In this document: positions 16,850 to 25,961 of the stretch, piece after piece | Layout: the number at the start of each line of letters is the position of its first letter | How positions within the stretch are numbered: position 1 is the first letter of the stretch | NCBI RefSeq assembly: GCF_003626695.1 | Contig: NZ_RBAH01000040.1 | Coordinates: 1-56,813, forward strand | DNA: 56,813 nt | Direction: 5' to 3' | DNA from: Paenibacillus ginsengarvi | GTDB taxonomy: Bacteria; Bacillota; Bacilli; Paenibacillales; NBRC-103111 | Notes under the pieces: model-generated | Databases searched by the model: none | What the model was told of the DNA's origin: nothing | What the model saw: only the letters and a program-made list of their open reading frames with translations | Translations under genes and position numbers: made by a program

Positions 16850-16969
16850 CGCATACACCTCTATCGTTCACGCCCATTAATCTTTTACATTTAATCATTC
16901 CGCCCGAAAAAAAGCAAACGCTTTTGAACAAAGAACTCACATAATTAAAATATTTGAACTGTAAATAAT

Positions 16970-16984
16970 TATTAACTATTAATA
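16970..16984. promoter_or_regulatory. Possible MarR operator
   Basis: TATTAA-CTA-TTAATA is a 6+6 bp palindrome in the AT-rich region between marR and the divergent small acidic gene. MarR proteins often bind such sites and repress their own gene. Confidence 0.35.
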
Positions 16985-17085
16985 GTATACCCTATCCTAG
17001 GCGTATTGCGATACGAGCTTACTAATAAAAAAGCCGTCCCCGAGGAACAATGGAATTAAGATAGGCTTCCAAGGAGGATGAACGC

Positions 17086-17397
17086 ATGTCCGGACACGAG
17101 AATGAACTTGAAACGAAGGAAGGCTTTTTGCAGGAGGAGCGGAGCGAGTATACCGATCTCGCAACCGTGGAGTCGCAGCGCAACGATCTGACAGCCGAGG
17201 AATTTCCGGAAGGCCCGTACGGCGCCGACCTGGAACGCGAAACACTGGGCAAAAGCTCGCCGTGGCGCGCCGATCAGCGATCGACGAGCGCCTTCGCCTA
17301 CGAAAACCGCGACCTGCACGAGGGGCTCGACCGCGGCGGCTATCCGGGCGAGCATGATACGCACGACGAAGCCGGCGACGAGTATCCGGTCGACTGA
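17086..17397 (+). CDS. Small acidic, probably disordered protein
   Basis: A 103-residue hydrophilic protein rich in Glu, Asp and Gly, without signal peptide, membrane segment or recognisable domain. A perfect AAGGAGG lies seven bases before the ATG and a hairpin terminator follows, so it is clearly a gene. The composition resembles small unstructured stress or sporulation proteins, but I do not recognise the family. It is divergent from the MarR gene, which might regulate it. Confidence 0.75.
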   Translation: MSGHENELETKEGFLQEERSEYTDLATVESQRNDLTAEEFPEGPYGADLERETLGKSSPWRADQRSTSAFAYENRDLHEGLDRGGYPGEHDTHDEAGDEYPVD

Positions 17398-17430
17398 TAA
17401 GCGGCTCGCGTCCCATCCGCAACAAAACAA

Positions 17431-17461
17431 GACCGCCAGGGAGTAGCCTGACGGTCCTTTT
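17431..17461 (+). terminator. Terminator of the small acidic protein gene
   Basis: Stem GACCGCCAGG/CCTGACGGTC (one mismatch) with a six-base loop, then CTTTT. Confidence 0.75.
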
Positions 17462-17478
17462 GGTGAACAGCCCCCGCA

Positions 17479-17502
17479 ATAGCGGAAAAATCGTTCCGCT
17501 AT
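17479..17502. repeat. Dispersed TAGCGGAA hairpin repeat, copy 1
   Basis: Nine-bp arms ATAGCGGAA (17479-17487) and TTCCGCTAT (17494-17502) around a six-base loop. The same arm sequence recurs near 49 kb. Confidence 0.7.
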
Positions 17503-17572
17503 CTATAGATGCGGCTAGTACCAGCAGGCGCGATCGCCTCGCTAAGCCGATCTTTCCGACCCTATGGCCGAC

Positions 17573-18769
17573 TCAGGCGGCTCCGCTTTCGTCCGCCTGG
17601 CCGGGCAGCAGCCTGCGCTTCGGAACGAGCAAATAAAAGATGGCGATGATAGCGAGCAAGCCGGCGCTTACCCCAACCGTCACCGTTTCGTTGAACTGTC
17701 CGGCGACCCAGCCGCCGACCGCAGGGCCGACCATAACGCCGATTCCTTCGATGCTGGACAGAACGCCCCAGCCAGTACCTTTCTGCTCGCTGGGCACGAA
17801 GGAGGACAAGACGGCGTTCCACGACGGCAGCACGACCGCGTACGACAAGCCAAGCATCGACGCCAGCAGCATCGCGGACGGCAAACCCGAGGAGGAGAGC
17901 AGCATCACGAGCGCGGCGGCGAGACCGAAAAATCCGGCGACGAGAAACCGTCTGTGCCCCCATCGGTCGGATAGCCGCCCCATCGGGATCAGTCCGGCTG
18001 CTGTGACGATACCGCCTACGATCAGAACGAGCGAATAACCGGAATAGTCCAGACCGAGCCGGTTCGTCGCAAACGTCGGCAGCACGGGCACGAGCAAACC
18101 GGCGGCCGCCGTTTGCACGATCATGCCGGGAACGAGGGGTTTCATTAACACAAGCCTGCCCTTTAGCTGCGCCAGCTGCTGCTTCAGCGGCATCGAAGCG
18201 AGCGGCTGGCCCGTCTCGAAGCGGGTAAGGAACGCAATCCCCCAGCCGATCGCCAGCAGCGCCAGCAGCAGTATAAACGATATGGTGTACCCCCGGTCCA
18301 GCACAAAGCCCAGCGCGATCGGCCCGGCCCCGAGACTGGTCAGCCATATGGTATAAATGACGCCCATCTGCGAGCCGCGCTGCTGCTCCCGAATCGAGCT
18401 GAGGCAGATGAGCCATACCGGGGAAGCTCCGATACCGAGCAGCACCGCGCCGGCAACAAGCAGCCAGGGCGTCCCGGCGAAGAAGACGGCCCACAGCCCG
18501 GCTAGCGAGGCGGCAAACGCCAGATGAAGCATGAGACGGGACGAAAACCGGTCCAACAAATAACCGGCCGCCACCTTGACGCCTGTATCGGCCAAATAAT
18601 GAATCGACACGGCCAAGCCGACAGCCGCAAGCGAGATGCCGAGATGACCGGCCGCATAAGCGGGCAAAAACGAAATCAGAAGAGCGCTGCGGACAAATTC
18701 GATCGCAAACAGCATGACCGACAGACGTTTGAAATGAGGCGTCCATATAGAGCGGGCGGATGATGTCAT
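17573..18769 (-). CDS. MFS transporter, possible LtaA-like glycolipid flippase
   Basis: Twelve-helix major facilitator protein of 398 aa. The loop after helix 2 (GYLLDRFSSRL) and its counterpart in the second half (PMGRLSDRWGHRR) are the classical MFS motifs. The frame is open far upstream inside the preceding gene, but the ATG two bases after the stop of that gene, with GGAGG 11 nt ahead, is the likely start. The gene lies directly behind a UgtP-like diacylglycerol glucosyltransferase. In Staphylococcus aureus the same pairing (ypfP-ltaA) encodes the enzyme that makes and the MFS carrier that flips the lipoteichoic acid anchor, so a flippase role is inferred; a drug exporter is the alternative. 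Confidence 0.85.
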   Translation of the reverse strand: MTSSARSIWTPHFKRLSVMLFAIEFVRSALLISFLPAYAAGHLGISLAAVGLAVSIHYLADTGVKVAAGYLLDRFSSRLMLHLAFAASLAGLWAVFFAGTPWLLVAGAVLLGIGASPVWLICLSSIREQQRGSQMGVIYTIWLTSLGAGPIALGFVLDRGYTISFILLLALLAIGWGIAFLTRFETGQPLASMPLKQQLAQLKGRLVLMKPLVPGMIVQTAAAGLLVPVLPTFATNRLGLDYSGYSLVLIVGGIVTAAGLIPMGRLSDRWGHRRFLVAGFFGLAAALVMLLSSSGLPSAMLLASMLGLSYAVVLPSWNAVLSSFVPSEQKGTGWGVLSSIEGIGVMVGPAVGGWVAGQFNETVTVGVSAGLLAIIAIFYLLVPKRRLLPGQADESGAA

Positions 18770-18771
18770 GT

Positions 18772-19938
18772 TTACTTGGGCCTCCAGCCTGAATGGGGAT
18801 CGAATGAAGCGCCGGCGGGAACGGGCTCGGCAATCGATGCGCCGATCGAGCGTATGACGCGGTCGGCAATGTCGCCCGCAGCTTTTCCCGGCGGCCGGAT
18901 GTTCGTCCGCGGCCACCCCATCCGGCCGCGCTCCAGCATAAGGTTGACCTGGTCCGCGAGCTGATTCATATTGTACGTTATGCGGGCAAAGCCTTGCTGC
19001 TCGAGATAGATGGCATTCTCCTTCTCCTGCCCGGAAAACGGCTTGTAGATGAGCGTGGGAATACCGATCTGAATCGCCTCGGCCAATGTAACGCCCCCCG
19101 CCTTCGTAATCATGCACGAGGCGTATCGCATCAGCTCGTCGACCCGCTCGACATACCCGTAAACGGCGACTCGCCGTTCAGCGCCGAACCATGCTTCCAA
19201 CTCGCGTTTTAGCGGCTCGTTGCGGCCGCAAACAATCGTAACGCTCGCTTCGCCAAGCTCGAGCACCCGCGCCGCCATCGAACGGATATCGCGCAGCACC
19301 CCGAACGCGCCGGCCATAATCAGCACATTGCCGCCGCTGCTCGTCGGTTTCTCGGCCGCCTCTCCAGTCTCATAGAACGCATCGCGAATCGGGATGCCGG
19401 TCACCGTAATGCGCCTCCCGGGAACGCCCCGCTCCATCATCGCCCGCTTCAAATCCTCGGTTGCGGCGAAGAAGTGGTCCGGGGTCGAGCTCAGCCACCG
19501 GTTATGCAGTGTAAAGTCGGTTATGACGGTAAACGTCGGAACCGCAATGCCGCTCCGGCGGACATGCTCGAACACGCCGCTGAACGGAAACGTGCTGATG
19601 AGCGCAAGCGGGCGGTCCCCGTCCAGCACCTCCGTCAATTTATGCAGGCCGAACGTGCCGAGCCATTTGGACATCATGCCGCCCGTCTTCATATCGCGGG
19701 TGAGGTAATAGCTCCAGCCGTAGTAATCGAGACCAAGCTCCGACCAAGCCGGGCTCCGGGCGTACAAAAACTTCGAGAATGCGTCCATCGCCGGATGCGC
19801 CTCGCGGAACAGATCGACGATCCGCACATTGCCGAAGCCAAGCTCGCCGAACTTGCGCTTCAGCGTTCTCGATACTTGCACATGCCCGTCGCCGTAACCG
19901 GCGCACAAGATGACAATCGCTCCGTTTCGTTGCCGCAT
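18772..19938 (-). CDS. UgtP-like diacylglycerol glycosyltransferase (GT28)
   Basis: Peripheral membrane glycosyltransferase of the MGDG synthase/UgtP group, expected to transfer glucose from UDP-glucose to diacylglycerol. The N-terminal acceptor motif GYGDGH lies near residues 14-19; the nucleotide-sugar site appears as KAGGVTLAEA and PFSGQEKENA in the C-terminal half. The 388-aa length agrees with UgtP. It is second in a tight operon: PAP2 phosphatase, this enzyme (34 nt later), MFS protein (2 nt later). The product would be membrane glycolipid and lipoteichoic acid anchor. Number of sugars added cannot be predicted. Confidence 0.88.
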   Translation of the reverse strand: MRQRNGAIVILCAGYGDGHVQVSRTLKRKFGELGFGNVRIVDLFREAHPAMDAFSKFLYARSPAWSELGLDYYGWSYYLTRDMKTGGMMSKWLGTFGLHKLTEVLDGDRPLALISTFPFSGVFEHVRRSGIAVPTFTVITDFTLHNRWLSSTPDHFFAATEDLKRAMMERGVPGRRITVTGIPIRDAFYETGEAAEKPTSSGGNVLIMAGAFGVLRDIRSMAARVLELGEASVTIVCGRNEPLKRELEAWFGAERRVAVYGYVERVDELMRYASCMITKAGGVTLAEAIQIGIPTLIYKPFSGQEKENAIYLEQQGFARITYNMNQLADQVNLMLERGRMGWPRTNIRPPGKAAGDIADRVIRSIGASIAEPVPAGASFDPHSGWRPK

Positions 19939-19972
19939 CGTCCGCTCCTCCTCGCCGTTATCGCCATTCCCC

Positions 19973-20500
19973 TCATAGGACGGCGGCGGCTACTATCGAT
20001 ACGCCGGTGCCGATCAGGCAGCCGGCCAAGCAATCCGAAGGATAATGAAGCCCGAGGTACATGCGCGACATGCCTACCGTAGCCGCCATCGGAATGACGA
20101 GCAGAGACAGCCAAACCGAGGCAAGGGCAAACGGTACGAAAATCGAAAAAACAGCGGTCGTATGACCGGACGGAAAGGAAGGATCTTTTAGCGGCTTCGG
20201 GCCGGTGATCACCTCGCTTAGCGCCATATACGGCCGGGTCCGGTCCACTTTTCTTTTGATAATGGCTACAGCGGCATGGCTGACGGCCAGCGAAACAAGG
20301 CTTTTCCAGCCGACGCTTCTCCACGGCTCCGAGGCGAACAGGACGGTCGCCAGTACGAAGGAGATCGTGAATAGGGCTCCCCCCAGATGCGTCAGCCATC
20401 CGAACATGCGGTCCAACGCGGCATGACGGATCGAGCGGTTGCACCAGCGAAACAACCGGCTGTCCCATTCCCGCAAGTACGGATACAATCGTTTGGCCAC
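19973..20500 (-). CDS. PAP2-family membrane phosphatase
   Basis: Integral membrane phosphatase of the PAP2 superfamily, acting on phosphatidate, phosphatidylglycerol phosphate or undecaprenyl diphosphate. All three active-site motifs are present: KRKVDRTRP, PSGHT and SRMYLGLHYPSD, between about five hydrophobic segments in 175 aa. The frame opens at a TTG upstream, but AAGGAGG is seven bases before the GTG chosen. It starts an operon with the glucosyltransferase and MFS genes; producing diacylglycerol for the glucosyltransferase would fit, though this substrate is only inferred. Confidence 0.88.
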   Translation of the reverse strand: MAKRLYPYLREWDSRLFRWCNRSIRHAALDRMFGWLTHLGGALFTISFVLATVLFASEPWRSVGWKSLVSLAVSHAAVAIIKRKVDRTRPYMALSEVITGPKPLKDPSFPSGHTTAVFSIFVPFALASVWLSLLVIPMAATVGMSRMYLGLHYPSDCLAGCLIGTGVSIVAAAVL

Positions 20501-20662
20501 TACTAGGCCTCCTTCCTGCAAATAACTGCTCTGTCTGTGTCTGTATCTATATCTTTATCATAGCGGAAACCGGTAGGGATGGAAACCAGTCTATTAGTCG
20601 GTTTTGTTCCACGTCCTAAGTCGGGCATGAACGTTCCCCCGGACAGAAGGACATCTGTACGC

Positions 20663-20691
20663 AAAAAAAGAAGGGGCATTTTCCCCTTCTT
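20663..20691 (-). terminator. Terminator of the GNAT gene
   Basis: Minus-strand AAGAAGGGG/CCCCTTCTT stem followed by seven T residues, about 45 nt after the stop codon. Confidence 0.88.
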
Positions 20692-20733
20692 GTCACAGGC
20701 CGTTTGGCAGCAAAGGCGCTGCTTTCGCTAGTC

Positions 20734-21204
20734 CTATTTCAGCATGCCCTTGTATACGCCCGGCACCGAGCCCTCGATCGGAATCGCGCCGACCGTTTTG
20801 TTGTAAAATTCCGTCGGACCCGCGCCGCCGATAATCGCATAGGCGTAGCCTTCGTCGTACAAGCCGTGCATGCAGGCAAGCAGCAGCGCTTTGCCAACCC
20901 CCTTGCCCCGCATGGCTGGATCGACGCCGGTCGGGCCGAAATAGTTTTTGCAAGTAGCTTCATAACAGCCGAAGCCGACGATTTTGCCGTCCTGGGTTGC
21001 GATAAAACACGAAACCGGGGAACGGGAAAACGCCACGTCTACTTCGCTCTCCCAGTGCTTACTGAACGTGCCGCTTACCCATTCCTTCACAATATGCTTC
21101 TCCGGCGCCAGTCCGCGGCGGATGACGATTCCTTCCTCGGCCAGCTTGTTGATAATCGTCGTTTTTTCAGGCAATTCATACAGTTTCACGAGCATATCCG
21201 GCAT
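20734..21204 (-). CDS. GNAT-family N-acetyltransferase
   Basis: Cytoplasmic acetyl-CoA-dependent acyltransferase of 156 aa. The acetyl-CoA pyrophosphate loop is visible as VDPAMRGKGVGKALL, preceded by the CFIATQDGKIVGFG strands and followed by the GPTEFYNKTVGA helix. The ATG has GGAGGG upstream, and a strong terminator ends the gene. It lies 100 nt behind the YpcP-type exonuclease gene but no functional link is evident. Substrate unknown. Confidence 0.88.
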   Translation of the reverse strand: MPDMLVKLYELPEKTTIINKLAEEGIVIRRGLAPEKHIVKEWVSGTFSKHWESEVDVAFSRSPVSCFIATQDGKIVGFGCYEATCKNYFGPTGVDPAMRGKGVGKALLLACMHGLYDEGYAYAIIGGAGPTEFYNKTVGAIPIEGSVPGVYKGMLK

Positions 21205-21306
21205 AGTTAACCCTCCAGCATCTGGTTATGTAGTTTTCGGTAAAAAAGTTGTGCAGCGCGCCCCGCGGCTTGCAGCCGGAGCCGGCGATTGTGGGCCGCG
21301 GGAGCA

Positions 21307-22179
21307 TCAGCCGATCTGCTGCGCCAGTCCCTTGAACTCCAGCTCCTCGAACTTCTCGCGCAGCCGGTGGAAATCCGGCGACCAGACACAGCCGTCCAGC
21401 GGGCATTCGATCGGAACGTCGCAGCGGATCGTAGCCAGATCGCGGGACAGGTGCAGCATATCGAGCGAAGCCTCGATCTTCTTGCGCACGCTTGCGGATA
21501 CCGAGTCCAGCGCGGCCAAAATGCCGTCGATGTCGCCGAATTCGCTCAGCAGCTTCATCGCCGTTTTCTCCCCGATCCCTTTGACGCCGGGATAGTTGTC
21601 GCTCGTATCGCCGGTCAGCCCTTTCAGTTCAATCACCTGCCGCGGCGTCAGCCCCCGCTCCTCAAGCAATCCCGCTTCGTCGTAGACGGCGTAATTGGAG
21701 GCGCCCTTCTTCATAATGACGACATGAACCCGCTGAGCAACGATCTGGAGCAGGTCGTGATCGCCGGTCAGCACGAATACATGTGCCTGTTCGGACGCAT
21801 AACGCTCGGCCAGCGTGCCCATGCAATCATCCGCCTCGTAACCTCGTAGTCCAACGTTCGGCACCCCGAAGCTGTCGACAACTACCTTGACCAGGTCGAA
21901 CTGGGGGATCAAATCTTCCGGAGGGGCCTCGCGGTTCCCTTTGTAGTCCCCGTACATCTCAGTGCGGAACGTCGTGCTCCCCATATCCCAACAGCATACG
22001 ACGTGCGTTGGCTTAAACCGGTTGACGGCATCGAGCAAATATTTGACGAAGCCGTGCACTGCATTTGTAGGCAGGCCGGCGCTTGTTCTTTTGATATATC
22101 CGCTATAGGCGCTGGCATAATAGGCGCGGAATAATAGCGCCATGCCGTCTACTAGCAGAACGGTGCGGCGGTCGCTCAT
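21307..22179 (-). CDS. ypcP: 5'-3' exonuclease of the Pol I N-domain type
   Basis: Stand-alone flap/5'-3' exonuclease equivalent to the N-terminal domain of DNA polymerase I, as Bacillus YpcP. The acidic metal-binding residues are seen in LLVDGMALLFR, GYEADDCMGT and LTGDHDLLQ, and the helix-hairpin-helix in NYPGVKGIGEKTA. 290 aa is normal. The frame begins 26 codons earlier, but GAAGGAG directly ahead of MSDRRTV marks the start. Likely role: removal of RNA primers and repair, in parallel with polymerase I. Confidence 0.92.
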   Translation of the reverse strand: MSDRRTVLLVDGMALLFRAYYASAYSGYIKRTSAGLPTNAVHGFVKYLLDAVNRFKPTHVVCCWDMGSTTFRTEMYGDYKGNREAPPEDLIPQFDLVKVVVDSFGVPNVGLRGYEADDCMGTLAERYASEQAHVFVLTGDHDLLQIVAQRVHVVIMKKGASNYAVYDEAGLLEERGLTPRQVIELKGLTGDTSDNYPGVKGIGEKTAMKLLSEFGDIDGILAALDSVSASVRKKIEASLDMLHLSRDLATIRCDVPIECPLDGCVWSPDFHRLREKFEELEFKGLAQQIG

Positions 22180-22317
22180 CTCGCAAATCTCCTTCTGTCT
22201 TCCAGCATAGTATCGCTTTGACATTATAACATAGTTGCGCAAGCTGCGGATAAACATTCCACAGCTTGCACGTATGTATGAAATATAATTCCTTTACAAG
22301 ACCGGATAAGCTATGCG

Positions 22318-23157
22318 CTACTTGAAGCTGTCCAGCACGAAACGCGCCAGCTCGCCCGGGCGAAGCGGATCGGCTTTATGCCGCAAGACGAACGTTTTGC
22401 CTAGCGCATCATACCTTTGCTTGAGCACATAAGCATGCATCGGATGATGGATCACTTCGCTGACCGGCGCTTCCGCCGGAATACGCGGCAGATCGAGCTC
22501 GAATTCGTACTGCATAAGCAGCGGCGGCGCTTTGTCCGACATGTACGTAATCGCCGATGCCCGCTCCATCAGCTTCAGTCCCTCTGGCCGGTACAGCTCC
22601 TCGACGGAATCGACGCCGTAGAACATAGCCAGATTCGGCTGAATATGCGGCCCTTCGTAGATCCCCTCGTAAAACCGCTGGTCTTTGGACACCTGGGTGC
22701 CGAAGCCGACAAAAGCGGTCACCTCGCTCGACTCGCGCTCCACAGGGTCTTGGCTGTCAAGCTTAGCCAAACTGCCTTGCAGGGCGTTCCACAAGGCTAT
22801 ATGCCCGCCTGCGGACGATCCGCTCGACGCGATCCGCGCCGGATCGATATGCCACTGCGCCGCCATGTGCCGGACGAACTGGATCGCCCGGGTACCGTCC
22901 TCCATCGGGGCCGGGAACGGATGTTTCTGTATGAACCGGTAATTGGCCGACAGGACGGAGATACCCGCTGCTAGGCATTCCTGCATCAGCTTCGTGCTGA
23001 CAACCCCGCCTTTGTCTCCGCCTACGTAACCGCCCCCGTGAAAAAAGATTACGGCCGGAGCGGGCGCTTCCTCGCTTCCGACTAAGTAAGCGTCCAGTAC
23101 ATTACGCTCGTGCGGACCGTACGCCACGTCCTTGTATTCCGTTACCACTTGCTGCAT
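22318..23157 (-). CDS. Alpha/beta-hydrolase, acetyl-esterase type
   Basis: Cytoplasmic carboxylesterase of the hormone-sensitive-lipase-like group. The oxyanion motif HGGGY is at 40-44, the nucleophile Ser115 lies in GSSAG, and a late acid/His pair is probable around the FVLRHKADP region. 279 aa is full length. The ATG follows GAAGGTGAGAG. It lies after a phytanoyl-CoA dioxygenase gene but separated by a strong terminator, so it is probably its own transcript. Small acyl esters or deacetylation of sugars are plausible substrates. Confidence 0.87.
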   Translation of the reverse strand: MQQVVTEYKDVAYGPHERNVLDAYLVGSEEAPAPAVIFFHGGGYVGGDKGGVVSTKLMQECLAAGISVLSANYRFIQKHPFPAPMEDGTRAIQFVRHMAAQWHIDPARIASSGSSAGGHIALWNALQGSLAKLDSQDPVERESSEVTAFVGFGTQVSKDQRFYEGIYEGPHIQPNLAMFYGVDSVEELYRPEGLKLMERASAITYMSDKAPPLLMQYEFELDLPRIPAEAPVSEVIHHPMHAYVLKQRYDALGKTFVLRHKADPLRPGELARFVLDSFK

Positions 23158-23284
23158 GACTCTCTCTCACCTTCCCGGATTGCCAAATAATAGATTTGAA
23201 CCACTACTACCAACTTAACGGAATATTTGTTCGTATGCAAGCGTTTCGAGGCGCGATTTTGACGGAAAATGTTTGCATCCGCCG

Positions 23285-23329
23285 AAAAAAAGACGAAGTT
23301 CTCCCCCTCTGAGGCAGCGCTTCGTCTTT
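23285..23329 (-). terminator. Terminator of the PhyH-family gene
   Basis: Ten-bp stem AAAGACGAAG/CTTCGTCTTT with a 21-nt loop and seven T residues on the minus strand. Confidence 0.85.
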
Positions 23330-23344
23330 CGTGACCGGTAACAA

Positions 23345-24169
23345 TCAAACTTTGCGATAAACGACGGGAAAATGCTCGCCCGCCAAAATATCGCCGGGGC
23401 CGACTTCTACATAGTCGTTCATGACATGGCCGCCGGCAGGCTCATACCGCGTATAACCCGGCATGTAGTGGACGGCGATCGCCCTGCGCTTCATCGTCGA
23501 GCGGTTGTGCGGACTGCCGTGCCACGTCAAACAGTGATGATAGCCGACCTGCCCTTTCTTGATCTCGAACGGAACGGCTTCTACGGCCGCGCCTTCCGGA
23601 AGCTGTCCGGGATCTTTCGCATACGGCTTGAACTCCGGCGTGGTCGCCATATTTTTCATCTGATTGCCCCATTTGTGACTGCCGGGCACCATCCACATGC
23701 AGCCGTTCTCGATTACCGCGTCGTCGAGCGCTACCCACGCGCTCACAAGCTCGGCGGGTTGAATGATCGGCCAGAGCGGATGATCCTGATGCCAGCCGGT
23801 CGGCCCTCCGGACAGCGGGGGTTTGTACTGCACCTGATCATGCCAAATCCGCAGCGTATCGGTCCGGCACAGTTGGGCGATCTCCTCGGTTATGACCGAG
23901 TGGCAAGCATGACGGTAAAATGCGTCGCTCGCCATCCATATGTTGACGACCTGTACGACCTTCTCGTCCACGCTCATCTTCATATTGTCGTACAGCTTCG
24001 ACTCCGACTCGCGCATATTGCGATTCAGCACCGGCCGCTTCACCGACCTGCCGTCCATCACCTTCTCCAGCTCTTCGCGGAGCGTCTCCACCTCGTCTTC
24101 TCCGAGCACAACCCCGCCCTTTAAAAAACCGTTCGTATCGAACTCCTTGATCTGCCCCTCGCTAAGCAT
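23345..24169 (-). CDS. Phytanoyl-CoA dioxygenase (PhyH) family oxygenase
   Basis: Fe(II)/2-oxoglutarate-dependent oxygenase, 274 aa. The iron ligands are visible as His and Asp in WHQDHP and the distal His in CLTWHGSPHNRS; the 2-oxoglutarate-binding Arg follows in MKRRAIAVHY. The ATG has GGCGGGAAG upstream. It is divergent from an AraC regulator whose short upstream region it shares, so that regulator probably controls it. Substrate unknown; related bacterial enzymes hydroxylate small molecules in secondary metabolism or catabolism. Confidence 0.88.
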   Translation of the reverse strand: MLSEGQIKEFDTNGFLKGGVVLGEDEVETLREELEKVMDGRSVKRPVLNRNMRESESKLYDNMKMSVDEKVVQVVNIWMASDAFYRHACHSVITEEIAQLCRTDTLRIWHDQVQYKPPLSGGPTGWHQDHPLWPIIQPAELVSAWVALDDAVIENGCMWMVPGSHKWGNQMKNMATTPEFKPYAKDPGQLPEGAAVEAVPFEIKKGQVGYHHCLTWHGSPHNRSTMKRRAIAVHYMPGYTRYEPAGGHVMNDYVEVGPGDILAGEHFPVVYRKV

Positions 24170-24261
24170 CGGCTTCCCGCCCCTTCTTTACATGGAATCG
24201 TTTACGCTTTAAGCTTAAGGCATCGGAAGCGGCGAGTATTTGCATTTGTTCCACGACTTTA

Positions 24262-25176
24262 TTGCATTTTTTCCAGATCGGGCGGGAGGCTGGCTATTTG
24301 TTGATCGGGGATTGGCACGAGATGACTCCAACCGTCAATTTTGCGAGCAGGGCGGCGACGGATTACAAAGCCCAGTGGGGACCGCGGCTTATACCGGACT
24401 ATCAGATGTATTATGTCGCCTCCGGCCATGCGGCGCTGCTGCTCGGCTCCGAACGATTCGAGGCTGCCGCGGGCGATTTTCTGTTTTATGGCCCGGACTG
24501 TCCCCATCTGCTGTCCGCAGAGGCCGGGACCGACTACTTCAGCTTGCATTTCTCGTGGAATGCGGGTTCCCCGGTTCCGATCCATCCCGCTCCCCGTATT
24601 CGCGATTACCGGGTCCTGGACGTTTCCCTGCCAGCCGCCGCATACGCGATCAGCTTGCCCGGGTATGGCGAGGTATCCGTTCCGCACCGCTTTACGGCGC
24701 ACGGCCAAGAGCCTTTGCTGATGCGGATCGTGAACGAGTACCGCCAGGAGCGTCCCGGCTTCCCGGTTATGCTCCGGGCGCTGCTCATGGAGCTGCTCGG
24801 CTCGATCATCCGGCAGCTCACGGACCAAAGTCCGCAGGAGGCGGAAAAAAGCCGGATCGCGCCCGCGCTCGACGCCATGCGCGAGCAGCCGGGCCGAAGC
24901 TGGACCGTATCGGAGCTTGCCCGTCTGTGCGGCTACAACCCGAGCTACTTCACCGACGTTTTTCGCCGGGAGCTCGGCAAAAATCCGAAGGCGTATTTAA
25001 TCGCGGAGCGAATCCGGCAAACGAAGCAAGGGCTGCTGCGGGGGGAGAAGCCCGAGTCGCTTGCCGAGAAGCTCGGGTATACGAGCGTCCACTACTTGAG
25101 CCATCAGTTCAAAAAAGAAACCGGGCTGACGCCGGGGCAGTTCCGCCAGCACGGCGCAAACGCGGACGAGCCGTAG
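24262..25176 (+). CDS. AraC-family regulator with cupin-like sensor
   Basis: Cytoplasmic regulator. An N-terminal AraC-type cupin (about residues 25-110: DYQMYYVASGHAALLLG, then FLFYGPDCPHLL) is joined to two helix-turn-helix units (SWTVSELARLCGYNPSYFTD and ESLAEKLGYTSVHYLSHQFK) at the C-terminus. The start is uncertain: the TTG used has no clear Shine-Dalgarno, no other start lies upstream in frame, and the first ATG would remove 19 residues. It is divergent from the PhyH-family gene across about 90 bp and is likely its regulator. Confidence 0.87.
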   Translation: MHFFQIGREAGYLLIGDWHEMTPTVNFASRAATDYKAQWGPRLIPDYQMYYVASGHAALLLGSERFEAAAGDFLFYGPDCPHLLSAEAGTDYFSLHFSWNAGSPVPIHPAPRIRDYRVLDVSLPAAAYAISLPGYGEVSVPHRFTAHGQEPLLMRIVNEYRQERPGFPVMLRALLMELLGSIIRQLTDQSPQEAEKSRIAPALDAMREQPGRSWTVSELARLCGYNPSYFTDVFRRELGKNPKAYLIAERIRQTKQGLLRGEKPESLAEKLGYTSVHYLSHQFKKETGLTPGQFRQHGANADEP

Positions 25177-25182
25177 AACGGC

Positions 25183-25207
25183 AAAATGCCGCATATAGCG
25201 GCATTTT
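25183..25207. terminator. Bidirectional terminator between araC and lepB
   Basis: Perfect stem AAAATGCCGC/GCGGCATTTT with a five-base loop lies between two convergent genes; either strand gives a T-rich 3' side. Confidence 0.8.
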
Positions 25208-25252
25208 GAGGTAGCTTGTACGTTTTCGCATCCTTTTTTCAGCCAAACGCAT

Positions 25253-25801
25253 TTAGAACAGCTTCTCTCCGAGCACGTGATCGAGCGGAACAAATCCGAT
25301 ATCCCGGCTGTCTCTGCTGTTGTTCCGGTTGTCTCCCATGACGAATAGATGGCCGTCCGGCACGTTCCAGCCGCGGGCTGCCGTCATATTCATCTCTTCC
25401 TTGATGTACGGCTCGTTTAGCTGTTCCCCGTTCCGGTACAGCTGGCCGTCCTTGATTTCGATCAGGTCGCCAGGCTTGCCGATCACTCTTTTCACATAAA
25501 AAATGCGGCCTTGATCGCCCGAGAACAGGCTGACGAGCGGGTTATCCAGCAGGTCGTCCACAACCGACCGCGCGCGGCCGACGCGGCTGTCGATGACGAC
25601 GATATCTCCGTACGACGGTAAATAGGAAAGCGTATGAGACAGCTTGGACACATACATCCGCTGCCGGTCGTGCAGCGTCGGGTCCATCGAATGCCCTTCC
25701 ACCTTAAAAGGTTGAAACACGAAGACGCCGATCAATAGTGAAAAAACGAAGGCAATGCCGATCGACCGGACCCAGCTCCAAATCTCTCTTCCTATTTTCA
25801 T
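25253..25801 (-). CDS. lepB: Type I signal peptidase
   Basis: Membrane-anchored Ser/Lys protease that removes signal peptides from secreted proteins. One N-terminal membrane segment (about residues 12-30) is followed by the catalytic Ser38 in GHSMDPTL, Lys104 in YVKRVIGKPGD, and the conserved GDNRNNSRDSR box. 182 aa is the short Bacillota (Sip) type. The ATG follows CGGAGGG. It is a single gene, convergent with an AraC gene. Confidence 0.95.
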   Translation of the reverse strand: MKIGREIWSWVRSIGIAFVFSLLIGVFVFQPFKVEGHSMDPTLHDRQRMYVSKLSHTLSYLPSYGDIVVIDSRVGRARSVVDDLLDNPLVSLFSGDQGRIFYVKRVIGKPGDLIEIKDGQLYRNGEQLNEPYIKEEMNMTAARGWNVPDGHLFVMGDNRNNSRDSRDIGFVPLDHVLGEKLF

Positions 25802-25961
25802 GCGTTTGATCCCTCCGCTACCGCCTTTTTAGCTATCGTACCTAATTTCCGGCTTCAGTTCAAATCTACGAACTGCTGGAAATGCTCGGGTGCAGCGGCG
25901 CCAAATGGCCGGGGCCCCCCGAATGGTATAGGATCAGCTGCCAAGTAAGGAGACCGAGACT

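Noticed and set aside
20531..20556. TCTGT-type short tandem repeat in front of the PAP2 gene
   Set aside because: Too short and imperfect to call a repeat element; may simply be low-complexity leader sequence.
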